From Longispora albida DSM 44784 (lineage in GTDB: Bacteria; Actinomycetota; Actinomycetes; Mycobacteriales; Micromonosporaceae): DNA of 64,000 nucleotides. Below are positions 56,723 to 64,000 of the stretch, piece after piece; positions within the stretch are counted from its first letter, which is position 1; each line of letters begins with the position of its first letter. Below the pieces are notes generated by a model. That model was not told the origin of the DNA and did no database searches. It saw only the letters and a list, made by a program, of their open reading frames with translations. Made by a program: the position numbers and the translations under genes. The stretch covers positions 53,710 to 117,709 of the forward strand of contig NZ_KB903839.1 in assembly GCF_000379825.1 (NCBI RefSeq). Reading direction: 5' to 3'.

Positions 56723-59500
56723 TCAGGTCACCCTGCGCTCGATCGGCAGCCGGGAGCGGGTGAGCAGCCCGGCCCCGAGCATCGCCAGCAGTGGCACCCC
56801 GAGCAGCACCATCGCGAGCAGCAGCCACGGCGGGGTGAGCGGGAAGGGCTCCGGGATCGGCCACTGCTTGGCGTCGAACGAGTTACTCGCGGTCAGCACG
56901 GCGTAGAGCATGGCCAGGCCAACGATCGAGCCGAGGATGCCGCCAAGCCCCGCGATGACCCCCGACTGCCAGAGCGACAACCTGCGCCGGAAGCCCGGCG
57001 TCGCGCCGACTGCGGCCAGTGTGGACAGATCTGCCCGCCCGTCGGCGGCCGCCAGCCCGGTCGCGATCCATGCCGCGCCCAGCATCACGAGCGAGGCGGC
57101 GGCCAGCAGGATCATCAGGCCGATGGTCGTGTCGTCGACCTGGTACGGCGCGCCCGTCTCGAGCTGGGCGTGCAGAGAGCTGTCCAGCAGGGACAGGTCG
57201 CCGTTCAGTGCGTCCATTTCGGACTCCGAGGGCATCCGGCTGGTCTGGACGGCGAAGCCAGCCAGTTCGGCGCCGAGCCCGTACGCCTGGGCCGTCGCCG
57301 GGCTGACCACCGCCTCCAGGCCGGCGACCTGCGGGGCGAACAGCTCGGCCGGTACCAGCTTGCTGGTCTCGACGGGCTTGGGCGCCTCCGACTCCGGGCC
57401 AGGCCCGGCGGGGTACTTGCCGCCCGGGCCGTAGTCCGGGTACGTGGTGGTCTTCAGGTTGGCCTTGCCGTCAGCGATCGTCCGGTCGTCGGTGACGAGG
57501 ACCTTCCCGCCGGCCAGCGCGGCCTTCGCCCGGTCGAGGTCCGGGCCGGACATCCCGGTGAGCGCGCCCAGCTTCGAGCCGTCGTCGACGACGAACCCGA
57601 GGATGTTGCCGCTGTACGTGCGCTCCTTCCGGTTGCACAGCGGGTCCTTACGCGCCCGCTTGATCTCCTCGGCGTCCGGGCCCCGCTCGAGTGCCCAGGC
57701 GAAGCACATCTTCTCCTTCGGCAGCTCGATGCTCGGGTGGCACGCCTTCTTGTCCTTGCCGGCCTGGTCCTTGCCGCACGTCAGCCGCTGGTACTCCACC
57801 GTGCCGGTCGCCGGGAGCTTCACGCGCAGCGCCGACGCGATGTGCGTGCTCATCTGGCGGGACTCCGGCGTGTACATGTCGACGCGGACGGACCCGATCG
57901 GGGCGGTAGGCCAGTACGTCGCCTCCTGGCGGGCCATGTCGCTCGTCAGCCAGCCGGCCACGGCGACGCTCCCGGCCACGGCGGCCAGCACCGCGGCGAT
58001 CGCCGGTGCGGCCGAGGCCCGGTTACGCGCGGCGTCGCGCAGGGCGATCCTCGGCGTGAGCGGCAGGAACCTGCCGAGTTTGGCGACCCCGCCGACCACG
58101 GCCGGCGTGCACAGGACGACGCCCAGCTCGACCAGGACCAGGCCCACCATCATCGGCCGGACGTTGTCCGTGAGGATGGCGGCGACGATGGCCAGCGCGC
58201 CGGCCCCGGTCATCGCGATCCCGGTCCAGATCCACAGCTTGCGGGACCTGGTGATGCCGCGCCGCCCGGACAGGGCTGCGACCAGGTTCACCCTGGCGGC
58301 GGTGAAGGCCGGCACCATCGCGCCGGCCAGGCCGGTGGTGATCGCCAGCAGCGCAGCCGCGATCTGGCCCCAGGGCAGGACCCTGAACGCCCCGGCGCGC
58401 CGCCCGGCGAGTTCTTCGGCTGGCCCGATCGTGACGAGGGCGAGCGCCAGCCCGAGCACGATGCCGACGCCGGCGGCCAGGATCCCGAGCACGATGCCGT
58501 CGGCGAGCACGATCCGCCGGATCTGTGCCGGAGTACCGCCAGCCGCCCCGACCAGTGCCAGTTCCCGCTGCCGGCGGCGTGCTCCGACCGCGAAGGCCGG
58601 ACCTGCCAGCAGTACGACCTCGAGCATCGCCAGGGCGACGATCATAGCCATGTACGCCGCTGTCCGCTTGTCCACCGGGAAACCGCCCGGGCCGTTACCC
58701 ATCTGGGCGTACAGCGGGACCTGGTCGTCGGGCGGCGGGTCCAGCACGACGGACCGGGAGGCGACCAGTACGCCGGTCTCGTTGAGCTTGAGGATCTCCT
58801 GCCAGCTGGGCGAGGCGGCCAGGGTGACCAGCCACCGGTCGCTGGATGAGGCCTGGGCCGGATCGCTGTCGGGCAGCGTGCCCGGCAGCGCGACGACGAA
58901 CTGGTCACGGAGCCGGCCCGGCTGCTCGACGATCCCGGTGACCAGGTAACTCGCCGTGCCGGAGAACAGGTGGATCCGATCCCCGGCCTTCACCTTGAAC
59001 CGCTCGGCGGCCTTCGCGCTCAGCACGACCTCACCCGGCCCGGGTGCCCGCCCGGACACCTGGGTCAGGATGCCTTTGGCGGCAGGCTGGACGTAGTCGA
59101 TCGACCGGGTGGAGACCTCGGCGCTGCCCCCGCTGGGCAGCTTGAGGACAGCCCCGCCCCGCCGGTCGAGGCTGAGAACCGCCCCGGCGGGCAGCTTCGC
59201 CTGGAGGTCGGCCTTGCTGGCCTGCTTCGCGGGCTTGCGGTGCTCGACCGGGAAGTACTGCTCGCCGTCGGGGGCCTGGCGGATCTCCCCGTCGTGCGGC
59301 CAGGACACGACGGCCTGGGCCTGGCCCATCGTCCTGGTGACCACTTCGGCGGGGCTGAGCTTGAACGTGTCGTACATGGACGCGCCGAACGACACGGCCA
59401 GCACCGGCAGCATCAGCATCACGATGACCAGGGCCGACCGGCCCTTCGCCCGCCGTACCTGCCGCCACGACATCCGCAGCGTCGTACGCAGCGCGCTCAT
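56723..59500 (-). CDS. FtsX-like ABC transporter permease
   Basis: A 925-residue membrane protein with two FtsX-type permease domains, each with four helices, and large extracytoplasmic parts. The N-terminal anchor (SALVIVMLMLPVLAVSFGASMYDTF) is followed by a MacB-periplasmic-core-like region, the first FtsX domain near residue 290-400, additional helices and the second domain near residue 820-915. It resembles lipoprotein/antibiotic-peptide exporters of the MacB group. GGGGAG precedes the ATG. The ATPase gene lies 31 bp upstream and PadR controls the group. Confidence 0.9.
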   Translation of the reverse strand: MSALRTTLRMSWRQVRRAKGRSALVIVMLMLPVLAVSFGASMYDTFKLSPAEVVTRTMGQAQAVVSWPHDGEIRQAPDGEQYFPVEHRKPAKQASKADLQAKLPAGAVLSLDRRGGAVLKLPSGGSAEVSTRSIDYVQPAAKGILTQVSGRAPGPGEVVLSAKAAERFKVKAGDRIHLFSGTASYLVTGIVEQPGRLRDQFVVALPGTLPDSDPAQASSSDRWLVTLAASPSWQEILKLNETGVLVASRSVVLDPPPDDQVPLYAQMGNGPGGFPVDKRTAAYMAMIVALAMLEVVLLAGPAFAVGARRRQRELALVGAAGGTPAQIRRIVLADGIVLGILAAGVGIVLGLALALVTIGPAEELAGRRAGAFRVLPWGQIAAALLAITTGLAGAMVPAFTAARVNLVAALSGRRGITRSRKLWIWTGIAMTGAGALAIVAAILTDNVRPMMVGLVLVELGVVLCTPAVVGGVAKLGRFLPLTPRIALRDAARNRASAAPAIAAVLAAVAGSVAVAGWLTSDMARQEATYWPTAPIGSVRVDMYTPESRQMSTHIASALRVKLPATGTVEYQRLTCGKDQAGKDKKACHPSIELPKEKMCFAWALERGPDAEEIKRARKDPLCNRKERTYSGNILGFVVDDGSKLGALTGMSGPDLDRAKAALAGGKVLVTDDRTIADGKANLKTTTYPDYGPGGKYPAGPGPESEAPKPVETSKLVPAELFAPQVAGLEAVVSPATAQAYGLGAELAGFAVQTSRMPSESEMDALNGDLSLLDSSLHAQLETGAPYQVDDTTIGLMILLAAASLVMLGAAWIATGLAAADGRADLSTLAAVGATPGFRRRLSLWQSGVIAGLGGILGSIVGLAMLYAVLTASNSFDAKQWPIPEPFPLTPPWLLLAMVLLGVPLLAMLGAGLLTRSRLPIERRVT

Positions 59501-59531
59501 GCCAGCTCCCCGGTGCAGGTTGTTCCGTGGC

Positions 59532-60248
59532 TCATGCGCTCGGCTCCAGCAGGGTCTCGGCGGCCGGCAGCGGGCCGGAGGCGTCGACCATGAGCCCGTC
59601 GCGCAGGAACACGACCCGGTCGGCCCACGCGGCGTGCCGGGCCTCGTGGGTCACGAGCACCCCGGCGGCCCCGGCGTCGCACCGTCCGCGAAGGACACGG
59701 AGCACGGCCTCGCCCGTCGTGGAGTCGAGCGCACCCGTCGGTTCGTCGGCCAGCACGAGCCGGCGCTCGCCGACCAGCGCGCGGGCGATGGCGACCCGCT
59801 GCTGCTGGCCGCCGGACATGTCGTCGGGGAAGCGGGGGGCCAGCGCTTCGAGTTCGAGTTCGGCCAGCGCGGCGAGTGCCGCCTTCCGTGCGACCCGGAG
59901 GCTCACGCCGTCGAGTTCCAGCGGCAGGGCCACGTTCTCGGCGGCCGTGAGGCTGGGCAGCAGGTTGAGGTCCTGGAAGACGTACCCGATGCTGCGCCTG
60001 CGGAGCTTCGCCAGCTCACGCTTGTTCATGCCGCTGAGGGCCTGGCCCTCGACCAGCACCTCGCCGGTGGTCGGCTTGTCCAGCCCGCCGGCGAGGTGGA
60101 GCAGGGTGGACTTTCCCGAGCCCGAGGGCCCCATGACCGCGACCAGTTCGCCGGGCTGCACCTTCAGGCTCACCCCGCGCAGCGCGTGGACGGCCGTCTC
60201 GCCTTTCCCGTGCGTGCGGTACGTGTCTCGTAACTCCAGGACGGTCAT
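59532..60248 (-). CDS. ABC transporter ATP-binding protein, MacB/LolD type
   Basis: A 238-residue ATPase with Walker A GPSGSGKST near residues 41-49, YVFQDLNLLPSLTAAENV as Q-loop block, signature MSGGQQQRVAIARAL, Walker B LVLADEPTGALD and H-loop VTHE. This is the LolD/MacB branch partner of the FtsX permease downstream. ATG 60248 overlaps the PadR gene stop by 4 bp. Confidence 0.94.
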   Translation of the reverse strand: MTVLELRDTYRTHGKGETAVHALRGVSLKVQPGELVAVMGPSGSGKSTLLHLAGGLDKPTTGEVLVEGQALSGMNKRELAKLRRRSIGYVFQDLNLLPSLTAAENVALPLELDGVSLRVARKAALAALAELELEALAPRFPDDMSGGQQQRVAIARALVGERRLVLADEPTGALDSTTGEAVLRVLRGRCDAGAAGVLVTHEARHAAWADRVVFLRDGLMVDASGPLPAAETLLEPSA

Positions 60249-60814
60249 ACGGTGCTCTCCTCGGAGATGTCCACAGTGGTGGGAAGGGGTGGCGCGGGGA
60301 CCGGGTACCGCAGGAGGCTCGCCTCGCAGTGGTCGAGCCAGCGTGCCTCGGCCTCGGCCTGGAAGATCAGGGCGTCGAGGACCAGCAACCACGGCAGGTC
60401 GGCTGGCAGCCTGGCGCTCGACTTGAGCCGGGTGTACTCCTGCAGCGCGCGCATCGTCGCGGTCCGCTGCGTCTGCACGACGGCCGCGACGTCCACGCCG
60501 GGCGTGGTCAGGGCCAGCGACAGCTTGATCGCCAGCTCGTCACGCGGCCGGTCGGCCCGTGCGACCGGCGTCGCGAACCAGGACCGCAGCTCGGCCCGCC
60601 CGCGCTCGGTGATCTCGAAGGGCCGCTGCCCGCCGTCGGACTCCGGCAGCGCGCGGACCAGGTCGTCGCGCTCGAGCCTGCTCAGTGTGGTGTAGACCTG
60701 CCCGATGTTCAGCGGCCAGGTGGCACCGGTCGACTCCTCGAAGGACGCCCGGAGCTGGTAGCCATACCTCGGCCCGTGCTCCAGCAACGCCAGCAGTCCA
60801 TGCTTCACGCTCAT
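60245..60814 (-). CDS. PadR-family transcriptional regulator
   Basis: A 189-residue repressor. The N-terminal winged helix (LLALLEHGPRYGYQLRASFEESTG then LNIGQVYTTLSRLERDDLVR) and the C-terminal Vir-like helical domain are typical. It is first in an operon with the ABC exporter ATPase and FtsX permease, the usual context of PadR proteins sensing exporter substrates. A 12-bp palindrome lies just upstream of its ATG. Confidence 0.92.
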   Translation of the reverse strand: MSVKHGLLALLEHGPRYGYQLRASFEESTGATWPLNIGQVYTTLSRLERDDLVRALPESDGGQRPFEITERGRAELRSWFATPVARADRPRDELAIKLSLALTTPGVDVAAVVQTQRTATMRALQEYTRLKSSARLPADLPWLLVLDALIFQAEAEARWLDHCEASLLRYPVPAPPLPTTVDISEESTV

Positions 60815-60822
60815 GCCTACCG

Positions 60823-60840
60823 AGTATGCATACTGAGTAT
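60823..60840. promoter_or_regulatory. Palindrome upstream of padR, candidate operator
   Basis: AGTATGCATACT is self-complementary at 60823-60834, and AGTAT is repeated just after (60836-60840). It lies 9 bp before the padR start on the minus strand, as expected for an autoregulated PadR operon. Confidence 0.55.
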
Positions 60841-60915
60841 GTCATCGGCAACACCGCAGCTCAGGCCACGTGCAAAAGATCAAAATCTTTCAGATGTACG
60901 AGGCGCCGGAAAGCA

Positions 60916-61341
60916 CTACGGCTTCCCAGGGAATGCCACCGATGCCGGGGTGACCCCCGCCGCACGCCGCCATCTCGCCGCCCGCGCCGAGGCGTCCAGC
61001 AGCGCGTCGAGCGCGAGCTTGCGCTCGTCCCCTGTGGACACAGGCAGCACCGCACGCCACGCCTGCGCCGTACGCTCCTCCAGTTGCACGGCCAGCTTCA
61101 GCGCGCTCGCCCGGTCCGTCACCGGGAACGGCAGCGCGTACGCCGACTCGCTCGGCGGCGCGGTCGCCTTGGCCGTGGCCAGCCGGGTCGTCAGGGCGTC
61201 CCGGCGCTCGCGGTGCGCGGCGTCGGCCTGCCGCGCGGCCTCCAGCACGGCCCCGTCGAGCCGCGACCCGAGCGTCCCGTACCCGAAGATCGCGGCGTGC
61301 TCAGCCACCAGCGCCGCGGCGAGCTGCTCGTTCGCGCTCAT
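60916..61341 (-). CDS. DUF4439 ferritin-like protein
   Basis: A 141-residue helical protein. The N-terminal LVAEHAAIFGYG and AAHRERRDALTTRL segments contain Glu/His residues in positions of a ferritin-like four-helix bundle, and the gene is in the rimP-nusA neighbourhood as Rv2844 is in mycobacteria. Whether the metal site is intact is not clear. Its ATG overlaps the stop of the lipoprotein gene upstream (4 bp). Confidence 0.78.
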   Translation of the reverse strand: MSANEQLAAALVAEHAAIFGYGTLGSRLDGAVLEAARQADAAHRERRDALTTRLATAKATAPPSESAYALPFPVTDRASALKLAVQLEERTAQAWRAVLPVSTGDERKLALDALLDASARAARWRRAAGVTPASVAFPGKP

Positions 61342-61790
61342 GCCAGACCCTCCACATGTGTCGTACGGCAGGCGGCGATCGAGCCCAGCAGCCCCGCGTA
61401 CTGCCCGGCGATCGTCAGAGCGCCCTCGTAGGCCGACTTCTTCGCCTCCTGCTCGGACGCGACCAGCCCGGCCTTGTCGACGGCCTGTGCCGTACCGGGG
61501 CCACGAGCCGGGGCCGGCTTGCGGATCACGGTGGCCAGCGCGTCGGCGTGCGCCCAGTGGTTGTCCCGGATCACGCCGTACCTGCCGGCCAGCTCGGGGT
61601 TCGCGGCCAGGCTCGCCTCGTACACCTGGGCCAGGGCGACGGTCGACGTCAGGTACTGGAGCAGCGGATGCGGCGGCGGGGCCGTCGTGGGCTCCTCGTC
61701 GAAGAGCCCGCAGCCGCCCAGGGTACCGGCGAGGGCCGCCCCGGTCAGTGCGGCGAGCACGCCGCGGCGGGTGATGGGTTCCATGCGCAC
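61338..61790 (-). CDS. Tat-dependent lipoprotein, ferritin-like
   Basis: A 150-residue exported lipoprotein. The N terminus has a twin-arginine motif (TRRGVLAALTGAALAG) and a lipobox LGGC near residue 27, so the mature protein is lipid-anchored outside the cell. The mature part is helical, with RDNHWAHADAL resembling a ferritin-like helix. It is cotranslated with the cytosolic DUF4439 gene. Start ATG 61784 is an alternative within two residues. Its function is unknown. Confidence 0.78.
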   Translation of the reverse strand: MRMEPITRRGVLAALTGAALAGTLGGCGLFDEEPTTAPPPHPLLQYLTSTVALAQVYEASLAANPELAGRYGVIRDNHWAHADALATVIRKPAPARGPGTAQAVDKAGLVASEQEAKKSAYEGALTIAGQYAGLLGSIAACRTTHVEGLA

Positions 61791-61924
61791 CCGGACGAGG
61801 TTAGCCGGTCGGCGCGCCGGGCCGGACCGCTCGGCCGGCCGGAAGGCGCCGGGTTACGCTCATACCCCCCGGGTTGGTCGCTGCGCGCCTCCCGGAGGTA
61901 ATAACGACAACTGGAGGTGTTCGG

Positions 61925-62443
61925 GTGGCGAGTCTGACGGCGCTGAAGACCCGGATGACCGAGATTGCCGGGCCGATCATCGTCGGTCAGGGCTACGACC
62001 TGGAAGACCTCGCGGTGACGAGAGTCGGCCGCAGGCTGCTGGTCAGGATCACCGTCGACGGGGACGACGGAGTGAACCTGGACACGGTCGCCGAGCTGTC
62101 CCGGCTGGTCGCCGAGGGGCTCGACGCCGTCGAGGACCAGCTCGGCACCGAGCCGTACACACTGGAGGTCAGCTCGCCCGGCATCGACAGGGCGCTGACC
62201 GAGGAGCGGCACTGGCGGCGTGCCGCCGGCCGGCTCGTGAAGTCCTCGGCCGGCACCGGCCGGGTGGTCTCGGCCGCTGACGGCGTGGTCACGCTGGACT
62301 TCGACGGCACGGAGAAGCAGATCGGCCTGGCCGAGCTCGGCCCGGGGAAGATCCAGATCGAGTTCAACCGGGTGAGCGAGGCTTTCCCGGACGCCGGCGA
62401 TGACGAAGACCTAGACGAAGACATAGAAGAGGATCAGGAATGA
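61925..62443 (+). CDS. rimP: Ribosome maturation factor RimP
   Basis: A 172-residue factor for 30S subunit maturation. [23 protein letters not shown] and [20 protein letters not shown] are the family blocks, with the C-terminal Sm-like barrel and a very acidic tail ([14 protein letters not shown]). GGAGG lies eight bases before GTG 61925, better than the open extension to 61874. It overlaps nusA by 4 bp, the conserved rimP-nusA-ylxR-infB order. Confidence 0.95.
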   Translation: MASLTALKTRMTEIAGPIIVGQGYDLEDLAVTRVGRRLLVRITVDGDDGVNLDTVAELSRLVAEGLDAVEDQLGTEPYTLEVSSPGIDRALTEERHWRRAAGRLVKSSAGTGRVVSAADGVVTLDFDGTEKQIGLAELGPGKIQIEFNRVSEAFPDAGDDEDLDEDIEEDQE

Positions 62444-63420
62444 ACATCGACCTCGCCGCCCTCCGCGCACTGGAGCGGGAGCGGGAGATCCCGTTCGAGA
62501 CGATCCTGCACGCGATCGAGTCGGCCCTGCTGACCGCGTACCGGCACACCGACGGCGCCCACCCGCACGCCCGCGTCGACATCGACCGGCGGACCGGCGT
62601 GGCGACGGTGTGGGCGACCGAGCGCGACTCCGACGGCACGATCACCCGGGAGTGGGACGACACCCCGCACGACTTCGGCCGGATCGCCGCGATGACCGCC
62701 AAGCAGGTCATCCTCCAGCGCCTGCGTGAGGCGGCTGACGACCAGACCTTCGGCGAGTACGCGGGCCGGGAGGGCGACATCGTCACCGGTGTCGTGCAGG
62801 CCGACGGCAGCCGGGCGGAGAAGGGCATCGTCGCCATCGACCTCGGCAAGGTCGAGGCGGTGCTCCCGCAGTCCGAGCAGGTCCCCGGCGAGCTGTACAC
62901 GCACGGCATGCGGATCAAGTGCCTGGTCGTGCACGTGGCCAAGGGCTTCCGCGGCCCGCAGATCACCGTCTCGCGCTCCCACCCGAACCTGGTAAAGAAG
63001 CTCTTCGCCCTCGAGGTCCCCGAGATCGCCGACCGGACGGTCGAGATCATGTCGGTGGCCAGGGAGGCCGGCCACCGCACGAAGATCGCGGTGTACTCCG
63101 GCGTGCAGGGCGTCAACGCCAAGGGCTCCTGCATCGGCCCGATGGGCAGCCGGGTGCGCGCGGTGATGAGCGAGCTGCACGGCGAGAAGATCGACATCAT
63201 CGACTGGGCCGAGGACCCGGCGCAGTACGTCGGCAACGCGCTGTCCCCGGCGCGGGCGCTGTCGGTGGAGGTCGTCGACGCCTCGGCGCGGGCGGCCCGC
63301 GTGATCGTCCCCGACTTCCAGCTCTCCCTCGCGATCGGCAAGGAAGGGCAGAACGCCCGGCTCGCCGCCCGGCTCACCGGCTGGCGGATCGACATCCGCT
63401 CCGACGCCGAACAGGGCTGA
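62440..63420 (+). CDS. nusA: Transcription termination/antitermination factor NusA
   Basis: A 326-residue RNA polymerase-associated factor. The N-terminal domain (about 1-110) is followed by an S1 domain ([14 protein letters not shown]) and two KH domains ([13 protein letters not shown]-type block and [17 protein letters not shown]-type end, seen here as [18 protein letters not shown]). It lacks the C-terminal acidic repeats of the E. coli protein, as in other actinobacteria. The ATG overlaps the rimP stop. A terminator-like inverted repeat follows. Confidence 0.95.
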   Translation: MNIDLAALRALEREREIPFETILHAIESALLTAYRHTDGAHPHARVDIDRRTGVATVWATERDSDGTITREWDDTPHDFGRIAAMTAKQVILQRLREAADDQTFGEYAGREGDIVTGVVQADGSRAEKGIVAIDLGKVEAVLPQSEQVPGELYTHGMRIKCLVVHVAKGFRGPQITVSRSHPNLVKKLFALEVPEIADRTVEIMSVAREAGHRTKIAVYSGVQGVNAKGSCIGPMGSRVRAVMSELHGEKIDIIDWAEDPAQYVGNALSPARALSVEVVDASARAARVIVPDFQLSLAIGKEGQNARLAARLTGWRIDIRSDAEQG

Positions 63421-63437
63421 CCCGGCCCGGCACACTG

Positions 63438-63477
63438 TGACCCGGCCGACGGTACCCGGTACCGTCTGGCCGGGTCA
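63438..63477 (+). terminator. Inverted repeat after nusA
   Basis: TGACCCGGCC at 63438-63447 pairs with 63468-63477, and GACGGTACC with GGTACCGTC inside, giving a 19-bp stem with one bulge. It may partly terminate before ylxR, which has its own -10 box. Confidence 0.65.
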
Positions 63478-63567
63478 GAGCATGTCTGGGCCCGGCTGTC
63501 CGGTGCCGGGTACCCGTCCGAAGATCGCAATGGTGAGGCTGAGCGGAAAAGGTGCCGGCCTTCGGGG

Positions 63568-63573
63568 TAGACT
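63568..63573 (+). promoter_or_regulatory. -10 box of ylxR, leaderless
   Basis: TAGACT followed by five bases and the GTG at 63579. Confidence 0.45.
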
Positions 63574-63578
63574 TCCTC

Positions 63579-63881
63579 GTGGTACGTCGCGCGCAGCCAA
63601 TCCGCACCTGCATCGGGTGTCGGTTGCGTGCGCCAGCCTCCGAGTTACTGCGAGTGGTCGCCGCCGGGAGTGTCATAGTTCCCGACCCGGCCCGCAGAAT
63701 GCCGGGCAGAGGTGCGAGCCTGCACCGCGTCCCGGCTTGTCTCGCGCAGGCGGAGAAGCGCAGGGCCTTCGGCCGGGCGCTCCGGATGGCGGGTGTCGCT
63801 GACACCAGCCGGTTGCACGAGGCACTTGGGAATGCCGATGGCGGGGTCATTCCGACGCCGCACGGATCAGTAACAAGGTAG
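63579..63881 (+). CDS. ylxR: YlxR family RNA-binding protein (DUF448)
   Basis: A 100-residue protein. It starts VVRRAQPIRTCIGCRLRAPASEL, the family's signature with CxGCR, and has GRGASLHRVPACLAQAEKRRAF with further conserved Cys/Arg residues. YlxR proteins bind RNA and nucleoid and are encoded between nusA and infB. Start: GTG 63579 by a leaderless -10 and by homologue length; the frame is open to 63552. Confidence 0.92.
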   Translation: MVRRAQPIRTCIGCRLRAPASELLRVVAAGSVIVPDPARRMPGRGASLHRVPACLAQAEKRRAFGRALRMAGVADTSRLHEALGNADGGVIPTPHGSVTR

Positions 63882-63992
63882 GTCGACCAGTATGAGCATC
63901 CGATGAAGCAGCTGCAATGAGCCAGCTTCCGATGCACGAGTGAGGTCGCGGCGGGTCTTCCCGCACGGCCTCGTCAAACCTTGAGGAGTGCA

Positions 63993-64000
63993 GTGCCAGG
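63993..64000 (+). CDS. infB: Start of probable infB (translation initiation factor IF-2), cut by the window end
   Basis: GAGGAG at 63983-63988 precedes GTG at 63993, whose first codons read V-P-G. The position after rimP-nusA-ylxR and the usual beginning of actinobacterial IF-2 make this the infB start. Only eight bases are visible, so the call is by context. Confidence 0.6.

Overview
The window is G+C-rich and densely coded, with third codon positions dominated by G/C, many GTG starts, frequent ATGA/GTGA stop-start overlaps and a large number of apparently leaderless genes. This is an actinomycete chromosome. A fused CobU-CobT protein, DivIVA-domain and DUF2332 proteins, a PASTA kinase next to an Rv2175c-type DNA-binding protein, and a gene order collinear with two blocks of the mycobacterial chromosome all fit the class Actinomycetes. 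A Micromonosporaceae-like member is my best guess, but this is inference from family content, not from a search.

Left part (1-11.6 kb): gcvT and a YjbR-family gene; the late cobalamin genes cobS and cobUT; a small conserved protein; an M50 protease; an aldo/keto reductase; an inositol-monophosphatase-like enzyme; a WG-repeat protein; a three-gene ABC-2 exporter; and bacterioferritin with its [2Fe-2S] partner.

11.8-19.9 kb: a PknL-type Ser/Thr kinase, an Rv2175c homologue, idsA-type polyprenyl diphosphate synthase and metF, as in mycobacteria. Here a two-subunit lycopene cyclase pair, a membrane-anchored or secreted RNase Sa-like guanyl ribonuclease and an XRE regulator sit between the Rv2175c homologue and idsA. 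A gene-poor stretch (17.37-17.93 kb) holds a degenerate 21-bp tandem repeat and a longer direct repeat. 19.2-27.5 kb carries SIMPL, degenerate CDP-alcohol transferase, GNAT, two membrane esterase-like genes (one without its nucleophile), a HEPN gene under a perfect LexA box, an aminotransferase, DUF2332 and a Pro-rich membrane protein.

27.6-34.4 kb is the conserved rpsB-tsf-pyrH-frr-cdsA-rlmN block with a strongly folded rpsB leader, then a DivIVA-domain protein and DUF2631. Accessory DNA follows (34.4-41.7 kb): a TY-Chap-like protein, a metallo-beta-lactamase/Rieske fusion, and a compact type VII secretion-associated cluster (mycosin protease, three WXG100/PPE/EspC-like proteins, a duplicated YbaB-like protein, a further ESX-associated protein) without any secretion ATPase or channel gene in the window. 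Codon use changes inside the mycosin gene.

42.3-52.8 kb returns to the core: dxr, rip (site-2 protease), ispG, a DUF402 gene, an MFS transporter, a GNAT protein, a RecQ helicase fused to a phosphoribosyltransferase-like tail and preceded by a 29-codon leaderless ORF, and map. 52.8-61 kb is accessory: VIT1/CCC1 transporter, nucleotidyltransferase, GntR regulator, dodecin, deazaflavin-type oxidoreductase and a PadR-controlled FtsX ABC system. The right end is core again: DUF4439 protein, Tat lipoprotein, rimP, nusA, ylxR and the first codons of infB.

No rRNA, tRNA, CRISPR array, IS element or prophage was recognised. The most notable signals are the orphan type VII substrate cluster, the LexA-controlled HEPN gene, the RecQ-PRTase fusion with its coupled micro-ORF, and two large two-storey hairpins of about 93 nt at 11.8 and 51.8 kb.
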